Source: Oleiagrimonas sp. C23AA (GTDB lineage Bacteria; Pseudomonadota; Gammaproteobacteria; Xanthomonadales; Rhodanobacteraceae). Taken from it: a stretch of 64,000 bases of DNA. The position numbers and the translations under genes were made by a program. The notes under the pieces were generated by a model. It did not search any database. It had not been told where the DNA came from and saw nothing but the letters and a program-made list of their open reading frames with translations. The DNA lies in NCBI RefSeq assembly GCF_011759385.1, contig NZ_JAARLY010000006.1, positions 186,001 to 250,000 on the forward strand. Reading direction: 5' to 3'. The first letter of the stretch is position 1; each line of letters begins with the position of its first letter. Positions 1 to 8,242 of this stretch are shown piece by piece.

Positions 1-1
1 C

Positions 2-259
2 ACCGAGCTGCCGTTCTTCTATTCGGACCTGTTCGATCTGGGCTACGAGGCCGTCGGTGTGCTCGATACCGGCCTGGAGGTGGTCGAGGACTGGGCCGAG
101 CCTTATCAGAAGGGCGTGGTGTATTACCTGGAGCGCGGCCGCGTGCGTGGCGTGCTGCTGTGGAACGTGTGGGAGAAGGTGGATGCCGCCCGCCAGCTGA
201 TCGCCATGCCCGGTCCGTTCGACGCCAAATCGCTGAAAGGGCGTATCGACAAGGGTTGA
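2..259 (+). CDS. FAD-dependent NAD(P)-disulfide oxidoreductase, AIF-like (C-terminal fragment)
   Basis: Only the last 85 codons lie in the window; the reading frame is open from base 2 and ends in TGA. The visible part matches the C-terminal domain of apoptosis-inducing-factor-like or ferredoxin-reductase-like flavoenzymes: it begins with PFFYSDLFDLGYEAVG and ends with VRGVLLWNVW followed by a short helix. In this family the C-terminal domain packs on the FAD and NAD(P)H domains, which lie upstream of the window. The physiological electron acceptor cannot be deduced. The gene ends 19 bp from the converging topoisomerase gene. Confidence 0.75.
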   Translation, partial: TELPFFYSDLFDLGYEAVGVLDTGLEVVEDWAEPYQKGVVYYLERGRVRGVLLWNVWEKVDAARQLIAMPGPFDAKSLKGRIDKG

Positions 260-278
260 GTGTTTGCCGTCGCGTCGA

Positions 279-1328
279 TCAAGGCTGCGACGCGGCGGCC
301 TTCTCGCGCATGGCTTTCAGGAAGGCCAGCGCGCGGCGCTCACGCTGGCGCGGATAGCGCGTGCTGCGTACATCCACCAGCGCGTGCAGGGTGCCATCCT
401 GCCAGCCCTCGAACACATCCGGATGAATATAGGATTTGCGGCACACGGCCGGCGTGTTGCCCAGCATTTCGGCCACGCGTTTCACCGCCGCGGCTATGGC
501 GCGCTTGGCCGCATGCTCGGTGAACGGTTCCGGTAGCGGCGTGCGCGCCAGTTCCACCACTGCGCGCACGGTGCCGCCGAAGGTACGAAAGTCCTTGGCC
601 GAGAACGGTTCACCCATCACCTGGTGCAGGTAATCGTTGACCTGGCCGGAGTCGACCGGCTGGCGTGCGCCGGCGTCATCCTGGTACTGGAACAGGCGCT
701 GCCCGGGAAGACGTCGCAGGCGCTTGATCAGCCGGCGCAGACGCGCATCGTCCAGCGCCACCTCGCGGCTTTGCCCGCTCTTGCCACGAAAATGCAGATA
801 CAGGCGGCCGTGGCGCACCTGCACATGGCGATTGCGCAGCGTGGTGGCGCCAAAGGCGCCGTTGTCGCGCGCGTACGCTTCGTTGCCAATGCGGATCAGC
901 GTTTCATCCAGCACCGCCAGGATCAGCGCCAATACCTTGTCGCGTGGCAGGCCGGGTTGTTTCAGGTCGCGGATCAGACGCCGGCGCAGCCGCGGCAGCG
1001 CCTGGCCAAATTCCACCACGCGGGTGAACTTGTCGCGTTCGCGCAGGCGTTGCCAGTGCGGGTGATAGCGGTACTGCTTGCGCTGGCGGGCATCCCGGCC
1101 GGTGGCCTGCAGGTGCCCGCGCGCGTCGTCGCAGATCCACACCTGCTCGTACGCCGGCGGGATGGCCAGGTCGCGGATGCGCGCCAGGGTTTCCTCATCG
1201 CGCACCGCATGGCCCGCGTCATGGCGGTAGGCAAAGCCTTTGCCGTGACGGCGCCGGCGGATACCCGGATCGGTGTCGCACACGTGAATCAGGTCGATCG
1301 GATCGGCGCTGCGGTCAGCGTTGGCCAT
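279..1328 (-). CDS. DNA topoisomerase IB, poxvirus/eukaryote-like
   Basis: Predicted type IB topoisomerase of 349 residues, the usual size of the bacterial (Deinococcus-type) enzymes. These relax supercoils of both signs by transient nicking through a 3'-phosphotyrosyl link, without ATP. The N-terminal domain (about residues 10-95) is followed by the catalytic domain. Recognisable elements are the KDFRTFGGT block holding a catalytic arginine and CRKSYIHP holding the nucleophile, Tyr300 by my count. The start is the ATG giving MANADRSADP. It is transcribed convergently with the reductase upstream. It is a single-gene accessory enzyme, common but not universal in Xanthomonadales. Confidence 0.9.
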   Translation of the reverse strand: MANADRSADPIDLIHVCDTDPGIRRRRHGKGFAYRHDAGHAVRDEETLARIRDLAIPPAYEQVWICDDARGHLQATGRDARQRKQYRYHPHWQRLRERDKFTRVVEFGQALPRLRRRLIRDLKQPGLPRDKVLALILAVLDETLIRIGNEAYARDNGAFGATTLRNRHVQVRHGRLYLHFRGKSGQSREVALDDARLRRLIKRLRRLPGQRLFQYQDDAGARQPVDSGQVNDYLHQVMGEPFSAKDFRTFGGTVRAVVELARTPLPEPFTEHAAKRAIAAAVKRVAEMLGNTPAVCRKSYIHPDVFEGWQDGTLHALVDVRSTRYPRQRERRALAFLKAMREKAAASQP

Positions 1329-1436
1329 GGACGCGGCTCGGATGCATGGAACTCATCCGCGCAGTGTGCGAATCGGCTGCGAATGCCTCGTGAAGCCTGA
1401 GCGCTGGTGCGTGCCGGCGTTCAGCCGACGGTGGCC

Positions 1437-2609
1437 TCAGCTGACGCGGCAGAACACGGCTTTCAGGTAGCGTCCTTCCGGCACGCTGGCCATCACCGGG
1501 TGATCCGGACCGGCAGACTGGCTTTCCAGAATCTGCACATCGCGGCCGGCCGACAGGCCCACCCGGCGCAACATTTCATGGAAATCCGAGGTGCTGACCA
1601 GACCGGTGCACGAGCACGATAGCAGCAGGCCGCCGGGTGCCAGTGCGTCCAGCGCCAGCCGGTTCATGGCGAAGTATTTCTTCAGCGCCTGGGTCACCTG
1701 GCGGCGATCGCGGGTGAGCTTGGGCGGGTCGAGCACGATGGCGTCGAATTGTTCGCCACGCTCGATGGCCGCGCGCAGCCAATCGAACATGTCGGCCGCC
1801 TCGAAACGGACCTGGACACCATTGGCCTCGGCATTGGCCTGGGCCACTTCCAGAATGGCCGGATCGGCATCCACACCGATCGCCGAGGCGGCGCCGGCGG
1901 CCATGGCGTGCACGGCGAAACCGCCGGCGTTGCAGCACAGGTCGAGCACGCGACGGCCGCGTGCCAGCTCGGCAAAGCGGCGCCGGTTGTCGCGTTGATC
2001 GGCAAAGAAACCGGTCTTGTGGCCCAGGCCTGGTGCGGCGTGGAAGGTCAGCCCATGTTCGTGCACCCGCGCCGGCGCCGGCGGCTCGCTGGCACGGCAG
2101 TCGAACGACTCCTGCTTTTGCACATGACGCTCGGCGAACGCGTACAGTGCCGCGCCCGGAAAATGCGCCAGCAGCGCGCTCTCAATCGCGTCGCGCAGGC
2201 GCCACATGCCGGCAGCGAAATACTCGATCACCAGCGTGTCGCCATAGCGGTCCACGACCAGGCCGGACAGGCCATCACCCTCGCTGTTGACCACGCGCCA
2301 GGCGTCGGACTGGGCATCCAGGTCCAGCATGTCGCGGCGCAGCGCCACGGCTTGGGCGATACGCGCGGCGATCAGTTCGGCATCGACCGGCAGCTGCGGA
2401 TCGACGGTAAGTACACGCAAAGCGATGCGCGCGTGACCGTTCCAGAACCCGCGACCGACGAAGCGGCCCTTGGCATCGACGATGTCGACCACGGTGCCGG
2501 GCGGCAGGCGCGTGTCGCTCTTGCGGACCTGCGAGGACCAGATCCACGGGTGGCCGGGCAGGCGCTCGGTGGTCAGGGTGACGACGGGGAGTTCAGCGGG
2601 TGCGTTCAT
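1437..2609 (-). CDS. rlmI: Class I SAM-dependent rRNA methyltransferase, RlmI-like
   Basis: Predicted 390-residue cytosine-C5 rRNA methyltransferase related to RlmI (23S m5C1962 in E. coli, 396 residues). An N-terminal PUA-like domain (about residues 10-85) precedes a central linker and a Rossmann methyltransferase domain. Visible motifs are VLDLCCNAGGF (SAM binding), DAIVLDPPK (motif IV) and LLLSCSCTG. The frame is open further upstream to 2651, but the ATG giving MNAPAELPVV matches the length of the family. RlmK/RlmI relatives overlap, so the exact target base is inferred. The product ends in CRVS. Confidence 0.85.
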   Translation of the reverse strand: MNAPAELPVVTLTTERLPGHPWIWSSQVRKSDTRLPPGTVVDIVDAKGRFVGRGFWNGHARIALRVLTVDPQLPVDAELIAARIAQAVALRRDMLDLDAQSDAWRVVNSEGDGLSGLVVDRYGDTLVIEYFAAGMWRLRDAIESALLAHFPGAALYAFAERHVQKQESFDCRASEPPAPARVHEHGLTFHAAPGLGHKTGFFADQRDNRRRFAELARGRRVLDLCCNAGGFAVHAMAAGAASAIGVDADPAILEVAQANAEANGVQVRFEAADMFDWLRAAIERGEQFDAIVLDPPKLTRDRRQVTQALKKYFAMNRLALDALAPGGLLLSCSCTGLVSTSDFHEMLRRVGLSAGRDVQILESQSAGPDHPVMASVPEGRYLKAVFCRVS

Positions 2610-2661
2610 CGGGCCATTGTACTGGCCGCGTGGCGCGTTGTATCGCGCCACTGATGCATTT

Positions 2662-3102
2662 TCAGCGACGCAGACGCAGCACCAGCCAGGCGATCAGCGC
2701 GACCACGTTGATGCCGATGCGCGGCGTCGAGGGACCGGCGATGGCGGCCAGCCAGTGGTAGTCGGCCAGGCCGAAGCTGTAGACCAGGCCCAGCGGCTTG
2801 TGCACCAGCACCAACACGTTGGCGAAGGCGCCAGCATGCAGACTGTAGCTGAACCATGGCGTGGCGATCAGCGGCAGTTGCAGCAGTTGCGCCCAGCGTG
2901 ACAGCCGCACGCCCGACTCGCGACCCTCGATCAGCAGCACGCCGCTGACCAGGATGAAGCCGAACGCCAGCGCGCCGAGAATGGCGATGATGACATCGGC
3001 GCGCATGCCCCATGGGTACAGCCGCTGGATCATGGCGGCCAGACCAAACAGGCCGCCGGCAATTTGCAAAATACCGATGACTCGGAACAACAGTTGGCGC
3101 AT
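2662..3102 (-). CDS. Small integral membrane protein, unknown function
   Basis: A 146-residue protein with about four predicted hydrophobic helices (residues 3-22, 34-57, 69-88 and 121-143), starting MRQLLFRVIGILQI. An open frame extends upstream to 3171, but this ATG sits directly before the first helix. The layout resembles small inner-membrane proteins of the DoxX/DUF4345 general type, but no family motif is secure. It lies 52 bp downstream of nothing obviously linked in function; the rRNA methyltransferase follows on the same strand. No function is assigned. Confidence 0.6.
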   Translation of the reverse strand: MRQLLFRVIGILQIAGGLFGLAAMIQRLYPWGMRADVIIAILGALAFGFILVSGVLLIEGRESGVRLSRWAQLLQLPLIATPWFSYSLHAGAFANVLVLVHKPLGLVYSFGLADYHWLAAIAGPSTPRIGINVVALIAWLVLRLRR

Positions 3103-3194
3103 GCGCGGAAAACTCGTGGCAGCAGGGGCAGGCACCGCATGGTAGCCGGCCGTGACGGGCCCGGCGAGCACGGTGATGCAAAAACGCGCGCGGA

Positions 3195-4637
3195 CTATTC
3201 AGCCGCGGCGCTGATCGCCGGGGCACCGGCACCGGTGGTGGGCGCCTGCGCGCGCGGCGCACCCATGTCGCCCATGCGCGCCTGGCGCCAGCGTCCGAAG
3301 CGGTAATACGCCACCGCCAGCAGCAGTGACACCAGTGAGCCCAGCGGAAAACTCCACCAGATGGCGTCGGCACCCAGGGTGTCATTCAGCGCCAGCGCAA
3401 ACGGCACGCGTACCAGCCACAGCGCGATGGCCAGGATGATCAGCGGAGGCACCACCGCGCCGGTGGCGCGGACCACGCCAAACAGCACGAAGCTGGCGCC
3501 GAAGAACAGGAACGACCACACCACGATGGCGTTCAGATGCTGCGCGATGGCAATCGCCTGGCCATCGCCCGGCAGGAACACGCCCAGCGCGCCACGGTTG
3601 AACAGGTACACCACGGCCACCAGTGCGCCGGTCAGAAGCACGTTGTAGCCCAGCCCGATGGCGGTGATGCGACCGACCCGATCCCAGCGCTGCGCGCCGA
3701 CGTTCTGCGCCGCCATCGAGGACACCGCGCCACCAATGGCCAGCGCCGGCATCTGGATATACGTCCACAGCTGCGAAGCGGCGCCATAGGCGGCAGTCAC
3801 CTGCGAGCCGTAGGCGTTCACCAGACTGATCATCACCAGCGCCGAGGAAGAGATCACCACCATCTGCAGGCCCATCGGCAGGCCCTTGCCGACCAGGGCG
3901 CGCAGGATTGCCGGATCGGGCTTCAGGTAGTGCCATTGGCCGCGGTGCAGACACAGGAAATGCTTGCGCCGGTAAAGATGGATGATCAGCGCCAGCAGCG
4001 CGGTGTTCTGCGCGATCAGGGTGGCCGTGGCCGAGCCGGCGATGCCCAGCTTGGGCAGTGGCCCCACGCCGAAGATCAGCAACGGATTAAGGCCAATGTC
4101 CAGGGCCACCGACAGCAGCATGAAAAGAAACGGCGTGCGCGAGTCACCGGTGCCGCGCAGGGTCATGCCCAGAAAGCTGTACACATACATCGACGGCAGC
4201 GCGATGAAGATGATGCGAAGGTAGGCCACCGCCAACGGCTGCGCATCGGTCGGCGTGCCCATGGCCGCCAGAATGTGCGGTGTCAGCCAGAAGCCGGCGC
4301 CCATCATTACCACCGACAACACGGCGAAAAAGCCCAGGCTGGTGCCGACCACGCGCCGGGTGTGATCGGCGTTGCGCGCGCCTATCGCCTGTCCGACCAG
4401 AATGGTGTTGGCCATGCCGATGCCGAACATTACCCCGAGCAGAAAGAACAGCACCAGGTTGGCGTTGGAGCTGGCCGTCAGCGCCGCCTCGCCCAGGTAA
4501 TGGCCGATCCAGATCGCATTGACCGAGGCGTTCAGCGACTGCAGCACGCTGGAGCCCAGAATCGGCAGCGCGAACAGCGCCAGGGTGCGCGCGATGGGGC
4601 CTTCGGTCAGGCGCTGACTGTGGCTGGAAGAGGGCAT
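3195..4637 (-). CDS. MATE family efflux transporter
   Basis: Predicted 480-residue multidrug and toxin extrusion transporter of the inner membrane, exporting cationic compounds in exchange for H+ or Na+. Two homologous six-helix MatE halves are visible: residues about 15-210 and 240-435. Typical features are the opening GPIARTLALFALPILGSSVLQSLNAS segment type (shown in part), the loop VGQAIGARN in half one and AAQNVGAQRWDRVGR in half two, and a short hydrophilic C-terminal tail. The size equals the family norm of 450-480. The start MPSSSHSQRL lies 151 bp from the divergent PagL-like gene. Substrate unknown. Confidence 0.9.
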   Translation of the reverse strand: MPSSSHSQRLTEGPIARTLALFALPILGSSVLQSLNASVNAIWIGHYLGEAALTASSNANLVLFFLLGVMFGIGMANTILVGQAIGARNADHTRRVVGTSLGFFAVLSVVMMGAGFWLTPHILAAMGTPTDAQPLAVAYLRIIFIALPSMYVYSFLGMTLRGTGDSRTPFLFMLLSVALDIGLNPLLIFGVGPLPKLGIAGSATATLIAQNTALLALIIHLYRRKHFLCLHRGQWHYLKPDPAILRALVGKGLPMGLQMVVISSSALVMISLVNAYGSQVTAAYGAASQLWTYIQMPALAIGGAVSSMAAQNVGAQRWDRVGRITAIGLGYNVLLTGALVAVVYLFNRGALGVFLPGDGQAIAIAQHLNAIVVWSFLFFGASFVLFGVVRATGAVVPPLIILAIALWLVRVPFALALNDTLGADAIWWSFPLGSLVSLLLAVAYYRFGRWRQARMGDMGAPRAQAPTTGAGAPAISAAAE

Positions 4638-4741
4638 TCGGCATCCATTCTCGAGGAGGGATCAGTCGTCGTGAGCCGCCGTCGATCACGTGAAAGAGCA
4701 TCATGCGGCAATTTTCACAATGTGTGCATTTTCCGCTTCGC

Positions 4742-4766
4742 TATAATTATGAACTGCGGGGTTCAT
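4742..4766 (+). promoter_or_regulatory. Promoter -10 element with overlapping inverted repeat before the PagL-like gene
   Basis: A perfect TATAAT (4742-4747) sits in an unusually AT-rich stretch. No good -35 hexamer lies 16-18 bp upstream. Immediately downstream is a perfect inverted repeat ATGAAC-TGCGGG-GTTCAT (4749-4766), where the transcript would start (about 4753-4755). It could act as a repressor operator or as a small 5' leader hairpin. The RBS AGGGAG follows before the ATG at 4789. Confidence 0.6.
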
Positions 4767-4788
4767 GAATTAAATTAGGGAGCAATCT

Positions 4789-5280
4789 ATGCGCTATCCG
4801 TTGTTGACGCGAGGCGTGGCTGCGCTGGTGCTGGGCATGGCGGTGGCGGGTTCGGCCCAGGCCGCGCACATCGACCTCAGTGCCGGACGCAGCATGACCT
4901 CGGACACCCGTTGGGCTGACGCGGTATTCATTGATGGTGTGGGCAACACCCGCGACTGGCGTGGCATCGACTGGCAACCGGTGGCGACCGCCGGTTGGAT
5001 CAAGGCCCGTAACACCCACGAGGACAACCTCGACCACGACGTCTACATCGGCGCGGCAGGCGTGCGCCTGGTCAACTGGTGGCGGCGCGCCTTTTTCAGT
5101 TTCCAGCTGGGTGTGGCTGACGGCCGTACCGATGCGCTCAGCAGTGCCGGCGAGTTTGTCAGCACGCTGGGCTGGCAGGGCGACCACTACCAGCTGATGC
5201 TGCGCCACATCTCCAATGGTCATGTGTTCCACGGGCGCAACCTGGGCGAGACCATGGCCTTGGTCGGCGTACGCTTCTAG
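4789..5280 (+). CDS. pagL: Acyloxyacyl hydrolase, PagL-type lipid A 3-O-deacylase
   Basis: A 163-residue outer-membrane beta-barrel enzyme with a signal peptide ending near residue 25 (GSAQAAH). PagL removes the 3-O-linked acyl chain of lipid A and so lowers TLR4 activation and alters the outer membrane. The C-terminal signature LRHISNGHVFHGRNLGE is clear. By count the catalytic residues are His140, Ser142 and Glu154, the same spacing as the His-x-Ser and +14 Glu triad of Pseudomonas PagL. The protein ends in VRF, the usual aromatic C-terminus of barrel proteins. It stands alone between its own strong -10 promoter and a bidirectional terminator. Confidence 0.87.
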   Translation: MRYPLLTRGVAALVLGMAVAGSAQAAHIDLSAGRSMTSDTRWADAVFIDGVGNTRDWRGIDWQPVATAGWIKARNTHEDNLDHDVYIGAAGVRLVNWWRRAFFSFQLGVADGRTDALSSAGEFVSTLGWQGDHYQLMLRHISNGHVFHGRNLGETMALVGVRF

Positions 5281-5297
5281 CCCACTGGTACTGCAGC

Positions 5298-5340
5298 ACA
5301 AAAAAAAGCCCCGCCGAGGGATCGACGGGGCTTTTTTTGT
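5298..5340. terminator. Bidirectional Rho-independent terminator
   Basis: The arms AAAAAAAGCCCCG and CGGGGCTTTTTTT are perfectly complementary around a 9-10 nt loop, so each strand carries a GC stem followed by a T run. It lies between the converging pagL-like gene and emrB. Confidence 0.9.
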
Positions 5341-5356
5341 GGCCATGGGCCGGGCT

Positions 5357-6886
5357 TCAGTGACCGGAAGCGGCCGGGCCTGCCGAGGCGATGAACGGCG
5401 GCTTGGCCAGCCACACCACACCGATCAGGAACAGGAAGATGATCGCCAGCGCCTGGAAGATGTCGTTGAAGCCCATCTGATAGCCCTGCTGGGTGATCAT
5501 GCGGTTGAGCATGGCCGCCGCTTCCTGGGTGTGCCCGGCACCGCCGACACTACCCAGGAACTGCTGTGTGGCCACGTTGTAGCGGGTAATGTGCTCGGTC
5601 AGCTGGGCGTGGTGCATCACCGAACGGTGATCCCACATGAAAGTGGTGATCGAGGCGGCAAAGCTGCCGGCCAGCGTGCGCAGGAAGGTGGCCACACCCG
5701 AGCCCGAGGCAATCTCGCGCCCTTCCAGATCCGACAGCAGAATGGTCAGCACCGGCATGAAGAAGAACACGATGCCAAGGCCCATCAGCAGCTGCACCAT
5801 GGCCACGTGGAAGAAGTCCACGTCCAGGTTGAAGTGCGCGCGCATGGAGCAGGTCACGGCCATCGACAGGAACGCGAACGAGGCCAGGATGCGCAGATCG
5901 AAGCGCGTCGCGTACTTGCCCACCAGCGGCGTCAGCAGCACCGGCAGCACGCCCAGCGGCGCGGCGGCAAAGCCGGCCCAGGTGGCCGTGTAGCCCAGGT
6001 TGCGCTGCAGCCACAGCGGAATCAGCAGGTTGATGGCGAAGAACGCGGCGTAGGCCAGCACCAGCGCCAGCGTGCCGGCACTGAAGTTGCGGTGCCGGAA
6101 CAGGCGCAGGTCGACGATCGGATCATCGTCGGTCAGCTCCCAGATCAGGAAGATGATCAGGCCGATGGCGGCGACGATGCTCATGGCGATGATGAAGCTG
6201 GAATGGAACCAGTCGGCATCGTTGCCCTTGTCCAGCACCACCTGCAGCGCGCCGACACCGACTACCAGGGTGATCAGGCCGACATAGTCCACGCGTGGAC
6301 GCTCGGTCTGTTCCGGCTTGGCCGCCAGCTGCGCGCCAATGACGATGCTGGCGAAGATGCCGATCGGCACGTTGATGAAGAAGATCCACGGCCAGGAATA
6401 GTTGTCGGTGATCCAGCCGCCCAGAATCGGGCCGGCAATCGGCGCGACCACGGTCACCATCGACAGCAAGGCCAGCGCCTGGCCGCGTTTTTCCGGTGGA
6501 TAGATCGAGATCAGCAGGCTCTGCGTGATCGGGTACATCGGGCCGGCCACCGCGCCCTGGATGGCGCGGAAAACAATCAGCATGCCCATGCCCTGCGCCA
6601 CGCCGCACATGAACGAGGTCAGCGAAAACAGCAGGGTGGCCCAGACGAACAGCTTCACTTCGCCAAAACGGCGGCTCAGAAAGCCCGTCAGCGGCAGGGC
6701 GATGGCGTTGGCCACCGCGAACGAGGTGATCACCCAGGTGCTCTGGTCGCTGCTCACGCCCAGGTCGCCGGCAATGGTCGGCAGCGACACGTTGGCGATC
6801 GTCGTGTCCAGCACCTGCATGAAGGTGGCCAGCGACAGACCGATCGTGGTCAGCGCCAGATTGGGGGGACGAAAATGGGTGCTCAT
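5357..6886 (-). CDS. emrB: DHA2 family multidrug MFS transporter, EmrB-like permease
   Basis: Predicted 509-residue inner-membrane H+ antiporter with 14 transmembrane helices, the permease of an EmrAB-TolC type pump. Diagnostic motifs are FMQVLDTTIANVSLPTIAGD at helix 1, GxLSRRFGE motif A, FRAIQGAVAGPMYPITQSL motif B and APIAGPILGGWIT motif C. Size matches E. coli EmrB (512). It is the last gene of the operon marR-outer-membrane lipoprotein-emrA-emrB and is separated from emrA by 123 bp that hold a strong hairpin. The other three genes are spaced by only 9 bp. Substrates are likely hydrophobic drugs or fatty acids, not determinable here. Confidence 0.93.
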   Translation of the reverse strand: MSTHFRPPNLALTTIGLSLATFMQVLDTTIANVSLPTIAGDLGVSSDQSTWVITSFAVANAIALPLTGFLSRRFGEVKLFVWATLLFSLTSFMCGVAQGMGMLIVFRAIQGAVAGPMYPITQSLLISIYPPEKRGQALALLSMVTVVAPIAGPILGGWITDNYSWPWIFFINVPIGIFASIVIGAQLAAKPEQTERPRVDYVGLITLVVGVGALQVVLDKGNDADWFHSSFIIAMSIVAAIGLIIFLIWELTDDDPIVDLRLFRHRNFSAGTLALVLAYAAFFAINLLIPLWLQRNLGYTATWAGFAAAPLGVLPVLLTPLVGKYATRFDLRILASFAFLSMAVTCSMRAHFNLDVDFFHVAMVQLLMGLGIVFFFMPVLTILLSDLEGREIASGSGVATFLRTLAGSFAASITTFMWDHRSVMHHAQLTEHITRYNVATQQFLGSVGGAGHTQEAAAMLNRMITQQGYQMGFNDIFQALAIIFLFLIGVVWLAKPPFIASAGPAASGH

Positions 6887-6915
6887 CGCAGCAGTCGCTT
6901 GGAAGGGGTAAAGGG

Positions 6916-6950
6916 CACCGGCCCGCGTCGGGTGGCAACGCGGGCCGGTG
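6916..6950. repeat. Perfect 13-bp stem-loop between emrA and emrB
   Basis: CACCGGCCCGCGT and ACGCGGGCCGGTG are perfect complements around a 9-nt loop. No T tract follows on the minus strand, so this is not a classical terminator. It may be an intercistronic stabilising or attenuating hairpin, or a REP-like element. Confidence 0.75.
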
Positions 6951-7009
6951 AATCGGGCCGCAGTGGGGGGAGGGGCCTGCGGCCGGCAGCTTCTTCCGGT
7001 GCGAGGCGA

Positions 7010-8233
7010 TCAGGACTTGCTGGCAGCGCGCTTCTTGGCCTGCTTTTCGTCCTTCACGTTCTCGTGGATGATCTTGTCGATCAGCGTGTTGGCCGCATCC
7101 AGTTGCTTCTGGTAGACGGCCGTGGTGAACAGCGGCTTGGTCGGCGCGGTGGTCGGCAGCATGGCGCCGTCCTGGTTGTGCAGGTTCACCGTGGCGGTCA
7201 TCGACAGGCCAATGCGCAGCGGATGCTTGTCCAGCTCCTTGGGCTGGGTCAGCGCGATGCGCACCGGTACACGCTGCACGATCTTGATCCAGTTGCCGGT
7301 GGCGTTCTGCGCCGGCAGCAGGGAGAACGCGCTGCCGGTGCCCACGCCCAGGCTCTGCACCTTGCCGTGGTAGGTCACGTCACTGCCGTAAAGGTCCGAC
7401 TCCAGCTCCACCGGCTGGCCGATGCGCATGTGCTCGAGCTGGGTTTCCTTGAAGTTGGCATCGACCCAGATCTGGTGCAGCGGCACTACCGCCATCAGCG
7501 CCAGGCCCGGCTGCACGCGCTGGCCGACCTGCACGGTGCGCTTGGCCACATAGCCGTCCACCGGCGCCACCATGGTGGTGCGGGCGGTATCAAGATACGC
7601 CTTGCGTACCTTGGCGGCAGCGGCCTTCACGTCCGGGTGCGAGGCGACCACGGTGTCGTTGACCAGCACCTTGCGGGTGTTGAGGTTCTGCTGCGCGCTG
7701 GACATGGCGCTTTCGGCCGCGGCCAGGGCATCACGGGCATGCGCCAGTTCCTCGCTGGAAATGGCACCGCTCTTGGCCAGGTTCTTGCGGCGCTCGTAGT
7801 CGGCGCGGGCCTTGTCCAGTGCCACCTTGCGTGCGGCCAGATCGGACTTGGCGCTCTGCACGTTGTTGTACAGACCCAGCACATTGCGCACGGTGCGCGC
7901 CAGATTGGCCTCGGACTGCTGCAGCGCCACTTCGGCGTCGCTGGGGTCCAGCTTGACCAGGGTCTGACCGGCGTGGACCAGGTCGCCATCCTCGGCGCCG
8001 ATGCTGACCACGGTGCCGGCGATACGTGGCGTGATCTGCACGATGTTGCCGTCGACGTAGGCATCGTCGGTGTCCTGGTACCAGCGGCCTTCGACGAAGT
8101 ACCACACGGTCCAGGCGATGGCGGCCAGTACGACCACGACCAGCAGACCGCGCATCAGCAGCTTGCGACGACCGGCGCGCTTGGTTTGGGCTTCGCTCTT
8201 TTCAGGCGAGGCGTTGGTGTTCTCGGTGCTCAT
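7010..8233 (-). CDS. emrA: HlyD-family periplasmic adaptor of multidrug efflux pump, EmrA-like
   Basis: Predicted 407-residue membrane fusion protein linking the EmrB permease to the outer-membrane channel. A basic N-terminus is followed by one transmembrane helix (about residues 25-47). Then comes the half lipoyl domain (DAYVDGNIVQITPRIAGTV), a long alpha-helical hairpin of coiled-coil character (residues 105-215), the second lipoyl half (TMVAPVDGYVAKRTVQVGQ) and beta-barrel segments ending in LRIGLSMTATVNL. The C-terminus is a lysine-rich tail. Size is close to EmrA (390). Only 9 bp separate it from the upstream channel gene. Confidence 0.92.
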   Translation of the reverse strand: MSTENTNASPEKSEAQTKRAGRRKLLMRGLLVVVVLAAIAWTVWYFVEGRWYQDTDDAYVDGNIVQITPRIAGTVVSIGAEDGDLVHAGQTLVKLDPSDAEVALQQSEANLARTVRNVLGLYNNVQSAKSDLAARKVALDKARADYERRKNLAKSGAISSEELAHARDALAAAESAMSSAQQNLNTRKVLVNDTVVASHPDVKAAAAKVRKAYLDTARTTMVAPVDGYVAKRTVQVGQRVQPGLALMAVVPLHQIWVDANFKETQLEHMRIGQPVELESDLYGSDVTYHGKVQSLGVGTGSAFSLLPAQNATGNWIKIVQRVPVRIALTQPKELDKHPLRIGLSMTATVNLHNQDGAMLPTTAPTKPLFTTAVYQKQLDAANTLIDKIIHENVKDEKQAKKRAASKS

Positions 8234-8242
8234 GGGGCTGCC

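Noticed and set aside
4684-4697. GATCACGTGAAAGA as a possible parS site
   Set aside because: Only one half resembles the parS consensus; the left half and outer bases do not match, and it lies 27 kb from parB.
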